Assembly: GCA_964609375.1 (NCBI GenBank)
Contig: CAZSSA010000079.1
Location: 1-11,647, forward strand
Reading direction: 5' to 3'
Length of the DNA: 11,647 nt
Origin: CAZDUS01 sp964609375
GTDB taxonomy: Bacteria; Verrucomicrobiota; Kiritimatiellia; CAIKKV01; CAITUY01
This document shows positions 1-6,697 of this stretch, piece by piece. The translations under genes and the position numbers were made by a program. The notes beneath the pieces are model-generated. The model was not told where the DNA came from. It saw nothing but the letters and a program-made list of their open reading frames with translations, and did no database searches. Within the stretch, counting starts at the first letter, position 1; every line of letters starts with the position of its first letter.

Positions 1-2
1 AG

Positions 3-389
3 ATCGGATCCGCCTATCCGCTGGCGGAGGAGATGACGATGGAGGTCAAGGGGCGCGATCTGGTTTGCGGTTTACCCAAGACTCTTACGATTACCTCCGA
101 GGAAATCCGGGAAGCGCTGCAAGAACCGCTTTCGTCCATTCTTGATGCGATTCGGGTGACACTGGAACGGTGTCCGCCCGAGCTTTCGGCCGACCTGGTG
201 GATCGAGGCATGGTAATGTCCGGTGGTGGATCGCTCCTGAGAGGGATTGATCAACTGATTGCCGAGCATACCGGGTTGCCTGTTCACCGAGCCGATGATC
301 CGCTGAGTGCCGTGGCGGAAGGAACAGGCGTTGTGCTCAATGAGCTCAATGTTCTGCGCCGGATTGCGGCGGGCGAAAAATCGTATTGA
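3..389 (+). CDS. mreB: Rod shape-determining protein MreB, C-terminal part (5' end outside window)
   Basis: This is the last 128 residues of MreB, the actin-like ATPase that forms membrane-bound filaments and positions the cell-wall elongation machinery. The reading frame is open from the left edge (first full codon at 3) to TGA at 387-389. The visible part begins IGSAYPL and contains the MreB run GRDLVCGLPKT. It also has the nucleotide-binding segment MSGGGSLLRGID, where the glycine triplet contacts ATP phosphate and adenosine in actin folds, and ends with the typical ADDPLSAVAEGTG helix region. Gene order (mreC, mreD, mrdA and rodA follow) supports MreB over the related actin-like proteins FtsA and DnaK. 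The N-terminal half is not visible, so intactness cannot be judged. Identification of the family is very secure. Confidence 0.96.
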   Translation: MGSAYPLAEEMTMEVKGRDLVCGLPKTLTITSEEIREALQEPLSSILDAIRVTLERCPPELSADLVDRGMVMSGGGSLLRGIDQLIAEHTGLPVHRADDPLSAVAEGTGVVLNELNVLRRIAAGEKSY

Positions 390-410
390 GCAAGTCTTCA
401 ATCGCGGACT

Positions 411-433
411 GGCATGAGCTGGTCCGTCATGCC
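411..433 (+). other. Stem-loop in the mreB-mreC gap (7-bp stem)
   Basis: A perfect inverted repeat, GGCATGA (411-417) with TCATGCC (427-433), is separated by a 9-nt loop. It starts 21 nt after the mreB stop codon. No T-run follows, so it is not a classical intrinsic terminator. It may act as an RNA-stability or partial attenuation element that lets MreB be made in excess over MreC and MreD. That role is inference. Confidence 0.4.
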
Positions 434-437
434 TATT

Positions 438-452
438 GGACCCACCGGGTCC
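438..452 (+). other. Second stem-loop in the mreB-mreC gap (6-bp stem, 3-nt loop)
   Basis: GGACCC (438-443) pairs perfectly with GGGTCC (447-452) around the loop ACC. It lies only 4 nt beyond the first stem-loop. A weaker third candidate is CCCCG at 476-480 with CGGGG at 489-493 (8-nt loop). There is no T-run after any of them. Two tight hairpins in tandem fit a structured 3' end or processing region of the mreB mRNA better than a standard terminator. Confidence 0.4.
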
Positions 453-510
453 TGCGCGTGCCTTGCCGGGTGAGTCCCCGCTTGTCAACGGGGTAGAGTG
501 GCCGGATTTA

Positions 511-530
511 GGAATGCGTGGAGTCGCAGG
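511..530 (+). promoter_or_regulatory. Ribosome-binding region of mreC with two candidate GTG starts
   Basis: An in-frame TAG at 509-511 bars any start further upstream. The first possible start is GTG 518, preceded only by a weak GGA at 511-513. The second is GTG 530, preceded by GGAG at 520-523 with 6-nt spacing, which is the better ribosome-binding geometry. Either way mreC appears to start with GTG rather than ATG, which fits low, set-point translation relative to mreB. Confidence 0.45.
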
Positions 531-1387
531 TGCGGGAACATCGATATCTAGTGTTAATTGTGCTGGGAACGTTCTTCCTGGTCGTTCTCAATTTGCCGGA
601 CTCGGTTTCCGGCTTCCTTCGAGGCATTTTCCGGGAGGGAATTGCGCCTTACCAGCAAGCCGGCACCCGTGCCATTTCGGGGTTGAGTCGGAGGTCTTCG
701 TCCATTGGAAGTTTTTCGGATGTGGTATGGGAGCGGGATCGGTTGATGGAAGAAGTGGTGGAACTGAGGGCACAGAAGCGGGCAGGGGAGATCACCCGGC
801 GGGAAAATGACGACCTGAGGGCTTTGCTTGGGTTTCGGGTGACGTTGGGGTATCGAACGGTGCCGTGCGAGGTGATTGCCCGGGATGATGGATACGGGTG
901 GTGGCAGACGATCCGGCTGAACAAGGGGAGTGCGGATGGCATTACCGAACACATGGCGGTGGTCACCCCGGACGGGGTGGTGGGGCGGACGATCGAGGTT
1001 TCGGATAGTGCGTGCGATGTGCTGTTGATTTCGGACCGAAACTTTAAGGTATCGGTTAGGTTTGAAGAGGAGGGATCCTTCGGGATCCTGCATGGAGGAG
1101 GGGTCTCGTTGCGTGGCGCCCACAGTCTTGGCGTGGTCTGTATGCCGGTCCCTTTCCAGGTGGAGTTTGTGCGGAAGGATGTGAAGTTGCGGCCGGGGGA
1201 GCTGGTGACGACATCGGGGCTGGGCGGGGTTTTTCCGGCGGGGTTGATTGTCGGGCGTGTCGTTGGGCAGGAGTTGGATGAGACAGGATTATTCCAGAGG
1301 GCGGTGGTGACGCCGATGGCGGATCTGGCCAGATTGCGCCGGGTTTTGGTGGTAACCGGGGAGCAGGGTGGGGGGAGTGCAGAGTGA
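518..1387 (+). CDS. mreC: Rod shape-determining protein MreC
   Basis: MreC is a bitopic inner-membrane protein whose periplasmic part binds PBP2 and activates the RodA-PBP2 synthase in the elongasome. The 289-residue product has the family layout. It has a short cytosolic N-terminus and one membrane helix (about residues 10-26, YLVLIVLGTFFLVVLNL). A coiled-coil stretch follows at about residues 70-104, ending RRENDDLRALLGF, and then the two beta domains (about 110-280) with the MreC-like segments GVVGRTIEV, CDVLLISDRNFKVSV and LVTTSGLGGVFPAGLIVG. Length is within the usual 270-330. The start is GTG; 518 is used here, but GTG 530 (residue 5) has a better ribosome-binding site and would still leave the membrane helix intact. 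The coding strand is strongly G-rich (29 G against 11 C in 1201-1260). It is followed after 43 nt by mreD. Confidence 0.95.
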   Translation: MESQVREHRYLVLIVLGTFFLVVLNLPDSVSGFLRGIFREGIAPYQQAGTRAISGLSRRSSSIGSFSDVVWERDRLMEEVVELRAQKRAGEITRRENDDLRALLGFRVTLGYRTVPCEVIARDDGYGWWQTIRLNKGSADGITEHMAVVTPDGVVGRTIEVSDSACDVLLISDRNFKVSVRFEEEGSFGILHGGGVSLRGAHSLGVVCMPVPFQVEFVRKDVKLRPGELVTTSGLGGVFPAGLIVGRVVGQELDETGLFQRAVVTPMADLARLRRVLVVTGEQGGGSAE

Positions 1388-1430
1388 ATCGTGTGAGGAA
1401 CATAGCGATGGTTGAGGGGAGGAGCGTGAT

Positions 1431-1937
1431 ATGACGATGGCGATCATGGCGCTTCTTTTGCTGTTGGCTGTGCTTGCGCAGAGTCTTGTGCCGGCGGTGG
1501 CCTTGCTGGGGTCGGTTAAAATGCCGTTTTTGCTTGGGGTCCCGATCTATTATGCCTTGGTGCATCGGCGCGGCATGATGGTGGTGGCGGCGTTGCTGGC
1601 GGGGATCCTTCAGGATTCGTTAAGTCTCTTGCCGGTTGGTTATTCGGCCTTGTGTTTTGTGATGTTCGGGCTGGCGATTTATCATGCCCGTGAAGTGCTG
1701 TTTCGGGATAGTTTTCTGACTGTCGCGGTACTGGGAAGCGGGTTGGCGGCGGTTGGGATCTTGCTGGTGTATATGATGTTGAGATTGGGCACGGAGACCG
1801 TTGCCGCTCCCTGGTGGTGGCTGGGTGTGAAAATGGGGGGTAATGCCTTGCTGGGGATCATGGCTGTGCCATTGGTTTGGTTGGTGGCGGGGAGTCTGGA
1901 GCGGCACGTGGGTGTCGGGCACGAGGAGCGGTTATAG
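1431..1937 (+). CDS. mreD: Rod shape-determining protein MreD
   Basis: MreD is a small polytopic inner-membrane protein of the elongasome that works with MreC to control RodA-PBP2. The 168-residue product is almost entirely hydrophobic. It has about six candidate membrane segments (roughly residues 4-26, 31-44, 49-60, 68-84, 95-117 and 134-154) and ends in a short charged tail. The segment GILQDSLSLLPVGYSAL (58-74) matches the MreD pattern of an acidic residue followed by a Pro/Gly turn between helices. The start at ATG 1431 is supported by a strong GGGGAGGAG at 1416-1424, six bases upstream; ATG 1437 is a weaker alternative. It ends TAG 1935-1937, one base before the mrdA start. MreD sequences diverge widely, so the call rests on size, topology and position between mreC and mrdA as well as on similarity. 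Confidence 0.88.
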   Translation: MTMAIMALLLLLAVLAQSLVPAVALLGSVKMPFLLGVPIYYALVHRRGMMVVAALLAGILQDSLSLLPVGYSALCFVMFGLAIYHAREVLFRDSFLTVAVLGSGLAAVGILLVYMMLRLGTETVAAPWWWLGVKMGGNALLGIMAVPLVWLVAGSLERHVGVGHEERL

Positions 1938-1938
1938 C

Positions 1939-3750
1939 ATGGCGGTGTCAGAAGCAATCCCCTTGGAGTTGAAGCGCATCCGGCTGATGTTGGCCGCGAT
2001 GATCACGCTGTTGGTCTTGCTGGCCGGCTTTCTTTATAACCTGCAGGTGGCGCGGCGGAGTGAGTTTGAGCAGAGTCTCCAACGCCAAAGCATGCGGCGC
2101 GTGCGATTGCCGGCAGTTCGTGGCCGGATTCTTGACCGGAGCGGGGCGAGTCTGGCCGATAATCAACCCTGCTACTGTCTGGCCTTTTATCTTGAGGAAG
2201 TCCGCAAGCCGGGTAGCTGGTCGAACACGGTTAATGAGGTGATGCGGCGGATGGGGGCGTTGACCCCTGTAGTCGGGCGCAAGCCGATACTGACTGAGGA
2301 TGACATCCGGGTTCATATCCGCAAGCGATTGCCGCTGCCGCTCATTGCATGGCGGAATCTGGATGCGGCGGCGCTGGCGCGACTGGCGGAGACGGAGATG
2401 GATCTGTCGGGAACGGATATTCATATTGAATCCCTGCGTGTTTATCCGCACGGGGAACTGGGGGCGCACGTCCTTGGATTTGTCGGAGGGGCGTCGGTAT
2501 CGGACGAGGAAATGGCGGAGTATCAGTATCGGATGCCTGAAATCGAGGGAAAGTCCGGGATTGAACGCCAGTTAAATGAGATCATGGCCGGCGAGGCCGG
2601 TGGCCGGCTGGTCAGAATTAATGCCTCCGGATTGAAGTATGCGGAAGCCCGGGAGCGTGAACCCAGAACGGGCGCGGATGTGGTGCTTTCCCTGGATGGC
2701 CACATTCAGGAATTGGCGGAAGCGTCGCTTCGTGGTGTGTCCGGGGCGGTGGTGGTTCTGGATCCCTCCAACGGCGATGTGCTGGCGATGGCGAGTTCTC
2801 CGACGTTTTCACCCGGTCGGTTTGTTCCCGTGCTGACACCGCAGGTGTGGGATGGATTGAATCGTGATCCGGAGAAGCCAATGCTTAACCGGGCGGTGGC
2901 GGAGATTTATGCGCCGGGCAGTATTTTCAAGCCGGTCGTCGCCCTGGCGGGACTGACCAGCGGCAAGTGGCAGGCGGGGATGACGGTGAATTGTCCCGGT
3001 CAGTTCACCTTGGGCGGATATACCCTGCGGTGCTGGAATCCGAACGGGCATGGTACAGCGGACTTGCGGCAGGCCATTGAGCAGTCCTGCAATACCTATT
3101 TTGCCACGATGGGCATGCAGTGTGGTGACCGGGCTATCGAGGCGATGGCGATGGCGATGGGGCTGGGGAGCAAGACGGGCATTCCGTTGGATCGCGAGGC
3201 GGAAGGAATCGTGCCTTCGCCGGAATGGAAGGAGAAACAGTGGAAGGATAAGTGGCGCTTCGGCGATACCTGTAATCTTTCCATCGGGCAGGGGGCCTTG
3301 GCCGCGACACCGATCCAGATGGCGGTCGTGGCGGCCACGCTTGCCAATGGCGGCGATGTGTTCAAGCCGAGGTTGGTGATGGAGGTGCGCCGGCATGGTG
3401 TGGCGATTACCAATTTCCCGCCCGTGAAGGTGCGTCGGTTGGATGTGAAAGCGGGAGATATGGAGATGGTTCGGCGGGGGATGCATGATGTGGTGATGGC
3501 GCCGACGGGAACGGGAGGGAAAGTCCGGGTGGCCGGGGTTGAGATGGCGGGCAAGACCGGAACGGCGGAATACGGCACGCGGGAGAACCGGAAAAAGCAC
3601 GGGTGGATGATTGTGTTTGCGCCGTATGAACAACCGCAGGTGGCCGTGGCGATGGTGCTGGATGATGCCGTTTCGGGTGGAGGCACGGTGGCGCCGCGTC
3701 TGCGCCTGTTGATGGATGGCATTTTCAACAGGGAGGCAGCGGGCGGATGA
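1939..3750 (+). CDS. mrdA: Penicillin-binding protein 2 (peptidoglycan DD-transpeptidase of elongation)
   Basis: PBP2 is the class B transpeptidase that crosslinks peptidoglycan made by RodA during cell elongation, and it is the target of mecillinam in E. coli. The 603-residue product has one N-terminal membrane anchor (about 16-36). The pedestal/dimerisation domain contains RGRILDR at 61-67, and the transpeptidase domain starts near 265. All three active-site motifs are intact: SIFK with nucleophile Ser328 and Lys331, SCN at 383-385, and KTG at 539-541 followed by TAEYG. ATG 1939 is chosen because it lies one base after the mreD stop and has GAGGAG at 1923-1928 upstream. The frame stays open back to 1843, but that would overlap mreD by about 95 nt and add no recognisable sequence. 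The stop codon overlaps the rodA start (ATGA), indicating translational coupling to its partner enzyme. Confidence 0.97.
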   Translation: MAVSEAIPLELKRIRLMLAAMITLLVLLAGFLYNLQVARRSEFEQSLQRQSMRRVRLPAVRGRILDRSGASLADNQPCYCLAFYLEEVRKPGSWSNTVNEVMRRMGALTPVVGRKPILTEDDIRVHIRKRLPLPLIAWRNLDAAALARLAETEMDLSGTDIHIESLRVYPHGELGAHVLGFVGGASVSDEEMAEYQYRMPEIEGKSGIERQLNEIMAGEAGGRLVRINASGLKYAEAREREPRTGADVVLSLDGHIQELAEASLRGVSGAVVVLDPSNGDVLAMASSPTFSPGRFVPVLTPQVWDGLNRDPEKPMLNRAVAEIYAPGSIFKPVVALAGLTSGKWQAGMTVNCPGQFTLGGYTLRCWNPNGHGTADLRQAIEQSCNTYFATMGMQCGDRAIEAMAMAMGLGSKTGIPLDREAEGIVPSPEWKEKQWKDKWRFGDTCNLSIGQGALAATPIQMAVVAATLANGGDVFKPRLVMEVRRHGVAITNFPPVKVRRLDVKAGDMEMVRRGMHDVVMAPTGTGGKVRVAGVEMAGKTGTAEYGTRENRKKHGWMIVFAPYEQPQVAVAMVLDDAVSGGGTVAPRLRLLMDGIFNREAAGG

Positions 3751-4925
3751 GTGACCGGGCCGGAAATTTACAACTGCTTGCGCGGATGAACTGGCTGATG
3801 CTGGCGGCGGTGCTGGCGTTGATGACCGTTGGGATTCTGTTTATCTACAGTGCCACCAATACACGCGAGGATGTGACGGCCACGCTTTATCAGAAGCAAC
3901 TGCTCTGGGCGGTGGCCGGGATGGCCGGATATGTGGCGGCGACGCTTTTTGATTACCGGAAATTAAGGGATGTGGCATGGTGGATTTACGGGATGGCATT
4001 GATCTTGTTGGTGGCGGTTTTGTTTTTTGGAACGAAAATTTATGGTGCGCGCCGATGGCTGATGCTATTCGGGACAGGGATTCAGCCGTCGGAATTGGCC
4101 AAAGTGGCGGTTATTATCCTGGTGGCTTGCCTGTTAAGTCCACCGGCGGAGAAATACGGGCGGATGCCGTCCATGGGATGGTTGTTTGTACTGACGGGGG
4201 TGCCACTGTTGTTGGTGTTGAAGGAGCCGGATCTGGGAAGTTCGCTGGTTTTTGTGCCGGTAGTGATGGGGATGATGTTTGCGGCGGGTTCGGCGGCGAA
4301 GCCGATGATGATGGTGGTGCTGAGCGGGGTGGCGGCCGTGCTTCTGGTCCTTGGGGTGGTGGCCCTGCCAGAGCGACTGGGAATGTCGGCGGAGCGGCAG
4401 GAGCGGTTTTTCAAGGCCATTCACCTGACGGAGTATCAGCGTGACCGGATCGAGGTGTTTCTGGAACCCGGCAAGGATCCGATGGGCACCGGGTGGAATA
4501 GGCGCCAGTCCGAGATTGCCGTGGGTTCGGGCGGGTTGACCGGGAAAGGGTTCAAGAAAGGGACGCAAAATATTCTGGGATTTCTGCCGAGAACGGTGGC
4601 GCCGACGGATTTTATTTTTTCCGTGATTGCGGAGGAAACGGGGTTTGCAGGAGCCATGACGGTGGCGGGGTTGTATGGGGTTCTGGTGTTGTGTGGATTG
4701 TATTCGGCGATGATGGCAAGGGACAAGATGGGGAGGATGTTATGCGTGGGAGCAGTCACAATGGTGTTTACCCATGCATTTGTGAATATGGCGATGACGA
4801 TTGGGCTGTTGCCCATTGTCGGCATCCCCCTGCCGTTGGTTAGTTACGGCGGGACATTCATGGTCATTACCCTGGTTGCCTTGGGTTTAGTTCAAAGTGT
4901 ACATGTGAGGCGGCCGGGCATTTGA
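3747..4925 (+). CDS. rodA: Peptidoglycan glycosyltransferase RodA (SEDS family)
   Basis: RodA is the SEDS-family polymerase that links lipid II into glycan strands and works as a pair with PBP2 in the inner membrane. The 392-residue product is polytopic, with about ten hydrophobic segments. It has the family signatures: IQPSELAKVA with conserved Glu116 and Lys119, EPDLGSSL, and the periplasmic run YQRDRIEVFLEPGKDP. It also has QSEIAVGSGGLTGKGF, then TDFIF with Asp288, and the final SYGGTFM. By position, Asp288 corresponds to the essential SEDS aspartate (Asp262 of E. coli RodA). Just before it, the loop FLPRTVAPTDF is slightly longer than the usual LPERHTDF form. RodA rather than FtsW is indicated by the neighbours mrdA and mreBCD. 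ATG 3747 overlaps the mrdA stop by 4 nt, with GGGAGG at 3731-3736 upstream. Confidence 0.96.
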   Translation: MSDRAGNLQLLARMNWLMLAAVLALMTVGILFIYSATNTREDVTATLYQKQLLWAVAGMAGYVAATLFDYRKLRDVAWWIYGMALILLVAVLFFGTKIYGARRWLMLFGTGIQPSELAKVAVIILVACLLSPPAEKYGRMPSMGWLFVLTGVPLLLVLKEPDLGSSLVFVPVVMGMMFAAGSAAKPMMMVVLSGVAAVLLVLGVVALPERLGMSAERQERFFKAIHLTEYQRDRIEVFLEPGKDPMGTGWNRRQSEIAVGSGGLTGKGFKKGTQNILGFLPRTVAPTDFIFSVIAEETGFAGAMTVAGLYGVLVLCGLYSAMMARDKMGRMLCVGAVTMVFTHAFVNMAMTIGLLPIVGIPLPLVSYGGTFMVITLVALGLVQSVHVRRPGI

Positions 4926-4930
4926 AACGA

Positions 4931-4952
4931 CACGGCGTCCTGGTGACGCGTG
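4931..4952 (+). other. Stem-loop in the rodA-rng gap
   Basis: CAC (4931-4933) and GCGTC (4935-4939) pair with GACGC (4945-4949) and GTG (4950-4952) around a 5-nt loop, giving eight pairs with a single bulged G at 4934. It begins 6 nt after the rodA stop. No T-run follows and only 43 nt remain before rng, so complete termination here seems unlikely. It may mark the end of the wall-synthesis transcript or a processing point. Confidence 0.35.
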
Positions 4953-4995
4953 AGCGTAATGACCGGTTGCGAGAAAAGGAAATGAAGGGAAGGTT

Positions 4996-6588
4996 ATGAT
5001 AATGTTTGGAATCAGATTTGGGCGGAAGACGTTTAAGCGGGAAATTGTGATCAATGCGGAGAGTCTGGAGACACGGGTTGCCGTTTTGGAGAATGGCAAG
5101 GTGGAGGAATTCCAGATCGAGCATCCCTCCGAGGAGCGGATTGTTGGAGGTGTCTACAAGGGTGTCGTTCGTAATCTTGAAGATGGATTGCAGGCGGCAT
5201 TTGTGGATATTGGCCTCAAGAAGAATGCCTTTTTGCATTATTGGGATATGATCCCGGAGGATGCGGCCCGTCTTGAGGAGGCTGAAGACATCTCGGTTCG
5301 GTCGACGGCACAAAAGAAGAAACGGTATTCGGGTGAGGAGATTGCCCGCATGTTTCCAGTGGGATCGGAAATTCTGGTCCAGGTGACCAAGGGGCCGATC
5401 AGCACCAAAGGGCCGCGGGTGACGGCAAACTTGAGCATTCCCGGGCGTTATCTGGTGATGTTGCCGGGGAGTAATCTCAAGGGGGTTTCCAAGAAGATCG
5501 AGGATGAGAAGGAACGACTGCGGCTCAAGAAGGTGCTGGCCAGGCTTCCGGTGCCGGAAGGAGTGGGGCTCATCGTGCGGACGGCAGGACAGGGCGCCAA
5601 GCAACGTAGTTTTGTGCGGGACATGCGGTCGCTGGTGGACGCCTGGGAAGAGATCCAGAAGGGGATTCGTGAGAAAACGGCCCCATGCTGCCTGTATGAG
5701 GAATTGGGTCTGGTGGAGCGGGTGGTGCGCGATTGGCTGACGGAAGACATTGATCGAATCGTGGTTGATGATCCCAAAAAATTCGAATGCATACGGGATT
5801 TGACCTCGCGCATTTCGCGTCGTGTCCGCTCCCGCATCCAGCAGTACGAGGGATCGGTTCCGATCTTCGAGCATTTTAACATCGAGCGGCAGCTTGAAAA
5901 CGCCTTTGCGCGCCGGGTGATGCTCAAGTCGGGCGGGTATATCATCTTTGATGAAACCGAGGCCCTGATTGCTGTTGATGTCAATACGGGCCGTCACAAG
6001 GGAGGCCAGACCCAGGAAGATGTGATTCTTCAGGTGAATACGGAGGCAGCGGAGGAGGTGGCCCGGCAACTGCGATTGCGGAATATCGGCGGGTTGATTG
6101 TCATCGACTTGATCGACATGAAGCAGAAGCGGAACCGGAATGCGGTTTTCAAGACGCTTAAGGATGCCTTGTGCCGTGACAAGGCAAAGACGAACGTGTT
6201 GCCCATCTCGAACCTCGGGTTGCTGGAAATGACGCGGCAACGCGTGGATGAGGGCGTGCTTTCGTCGATGTACGTGGATTGCCCCTATTGCAAGGGGCGG
6301 GGCAGTGTGAAGTCGTCGTTGTCCATGAGCGTTGAAATTCAGCGGCAGATTGTGTCGGTGATGCGGCGCTTCAAGTCCGGCGGGCAGGACCGCAAGCTGC
6401 AAATCATCGTGCATCCGACCGTGCTTGAGCGATTACGCAAGGAGGATGAAGCCATCCTGATGGATTTGGAGAACAAGTTTGCCGGATATCTGAGTTTCCG
6501 GGCGGATCCAGCGCGGCATGTGGAAGAGTTTGAGGTCAGGAACGCGGATACGGGAGAGATCATGTATTCAATGCCGAAGAATGCATAA
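4996..6588 (+). CDS. rng: Ribonuclease G (RNase E/G family endoribonuclease)
   Basis: RNase E/G enzymes cut single-stranded A/U-rich RNA, act in mRNA decay and rRNA 5' maturation, and prefer 5'-monophosphate ends. The 530-residue product has an S1 RNA-binding region (about 45-145, starting GGVYKGVVRNLEDGLQAAFVD) and the 5'-sensor segment LIVRTAGQGA with Arg195-Thr196. In the DNase I-like catalytic part, IAVDVNTG carries Asp328 and VIDLIDM carries Asp371. These are 43 residues apart, as are Asp303 and Asp346 of E. coli RNase E. The zinc-link CPYC has Cys429 and Cys432. It ends soon after, without the long RNase E scaffold domain, so it is RNase G-like, though slightly longer than the 489 residues of the E. 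coli enzyme. GAAGGGAAGG at 4984-4993 could serve ATG 4996 or, with better spacing, ATG 5002 (residue 3). It may be the only RNase E/G in the genome, which cannot be seen here. Confidence 0.95.
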   Translation: MIMFGIRFGRKTFKREIVINAESLETRVAVLENGKVEEFQIEHPSEERIVGGVYKGVVRNLEDGLQAAFVDIGLKKNAFLHYWDMIPEDAARLEEAEDISVRSTAQKKKRYSGEEIARMFPVGSEILVQVTKGPISTKGPRVTANLSIPGRYLVMLPGSNLKGVSKKIEDEKERLRLKKVLARLPVPEGVGLIVRTAGQGAKQRSFVRDMRSLVDAWEEIQKGIREKTAPCCLYEELGLVERVVRDWLTEDIDRIVVDDPKKFECIRDLTSRISRRVRSRIQQYEGSVPIFEHFNIERQLENAFARRVMLKSGGYIIFDETEALIAVDVNTGRHKGGQTQEDVILQVNTEAAEEVARQLRLRNIGGLIVIDLIDMKQKRNRNAVFKTLKDALCRDKAKTNVLPISNLGLLEMTRQRVDEGVLSSMYVDCPYCKGRGSVKSSLSMSVEIQRQIVSVMRRFKSGGQDRKLQIIVHPTVLERLRKEDEAILMDLENKFAGYLSFRADPARHVEEFEVRNADTGEIMYSMPKNA

Positions 6589-6590
6589 GG

Positions 6591-6614
6591 GCAAGCCTCC
6601 GCGGGGAGGTATGC
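6591..6614 (+). terminator. Strong stem-loop directly after rng, possible transcription terminator
   Basis: Immediately after the rng TAA (6586-6588), GCA (6591-6593) pairs with TGC (6612-6614) and CCTCC (6596-6600) pairs with GGAGG (6605-6609). The loop is GCGG, with one G-T wobble and one A-A mismatch between the two blocks. It is a compact, G+C-rich hairpin placed where a terminator would be, but it is followed by TTAGCACTGG rather than a T-run. It could terminate weakly or protect the rng mRNA 3' end. Both roles are inference. Confidence 0.4.
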
Positions 6615-6685
6615 TTAGCACTGGTATCAGCAGGTGGGGATGGTGTATGGTTTTGGCCGATACAAGACGTGGATGACAGACGGTC

Positions 6686-6690
6686 AGGAG
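6686..6690 (+). promoter_or_regulatory. Ribosome-binding site of lptD
   Basis: AGGAG lies 7 nt before ATG 6698. It decides for this start over the in-frame ATG at 6704, and keeps the basic residue and hydrophobic core of the signal peptide at normal length. Confidence 0.6.
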
Positions 6691-6697
6691 ACGATCA

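Noticed and set aside
436..810. A + strand open frame spanning the mreB-mreC gap into mreC
   Set aside because: Most of it overlaps mreC in another frame; it has Gly/Pro-rich non-family sequence and no ribosome-binding site I would accept.
1072..1090. Two closely spaced GGATCC sites in mreC, considered as a regulatory palindrome
   Set aside because: They lie within conserved coding sequence (EEGSFGIL) and do not form a good extended hairpin.
1843..1938. N-terminal extension of mrdA starting at 1843
   Set aside because: It would overlap the end of mreD by about 95 nt and has a Trp/Gly-rich shadow composition; ATG 1939 has a suitable GAGGAG upstream.
3142..3159. Three tandem copies of GCGATG in mrdA, considered as a phase-variation repeat
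   Set aside because: Only three copies, and a six-base unit does not change frame; it simply encodes Ala-Met repeats in a helix of PBP2.
4867..6414. A 515-codon open frame on the minus strand across rng
   Set aside because: It lies wholly opposite a strongly conserved RNase G gene, is rich in His, Pro and Arg as expected of an antisense shadow, and shows no recognisable domain.
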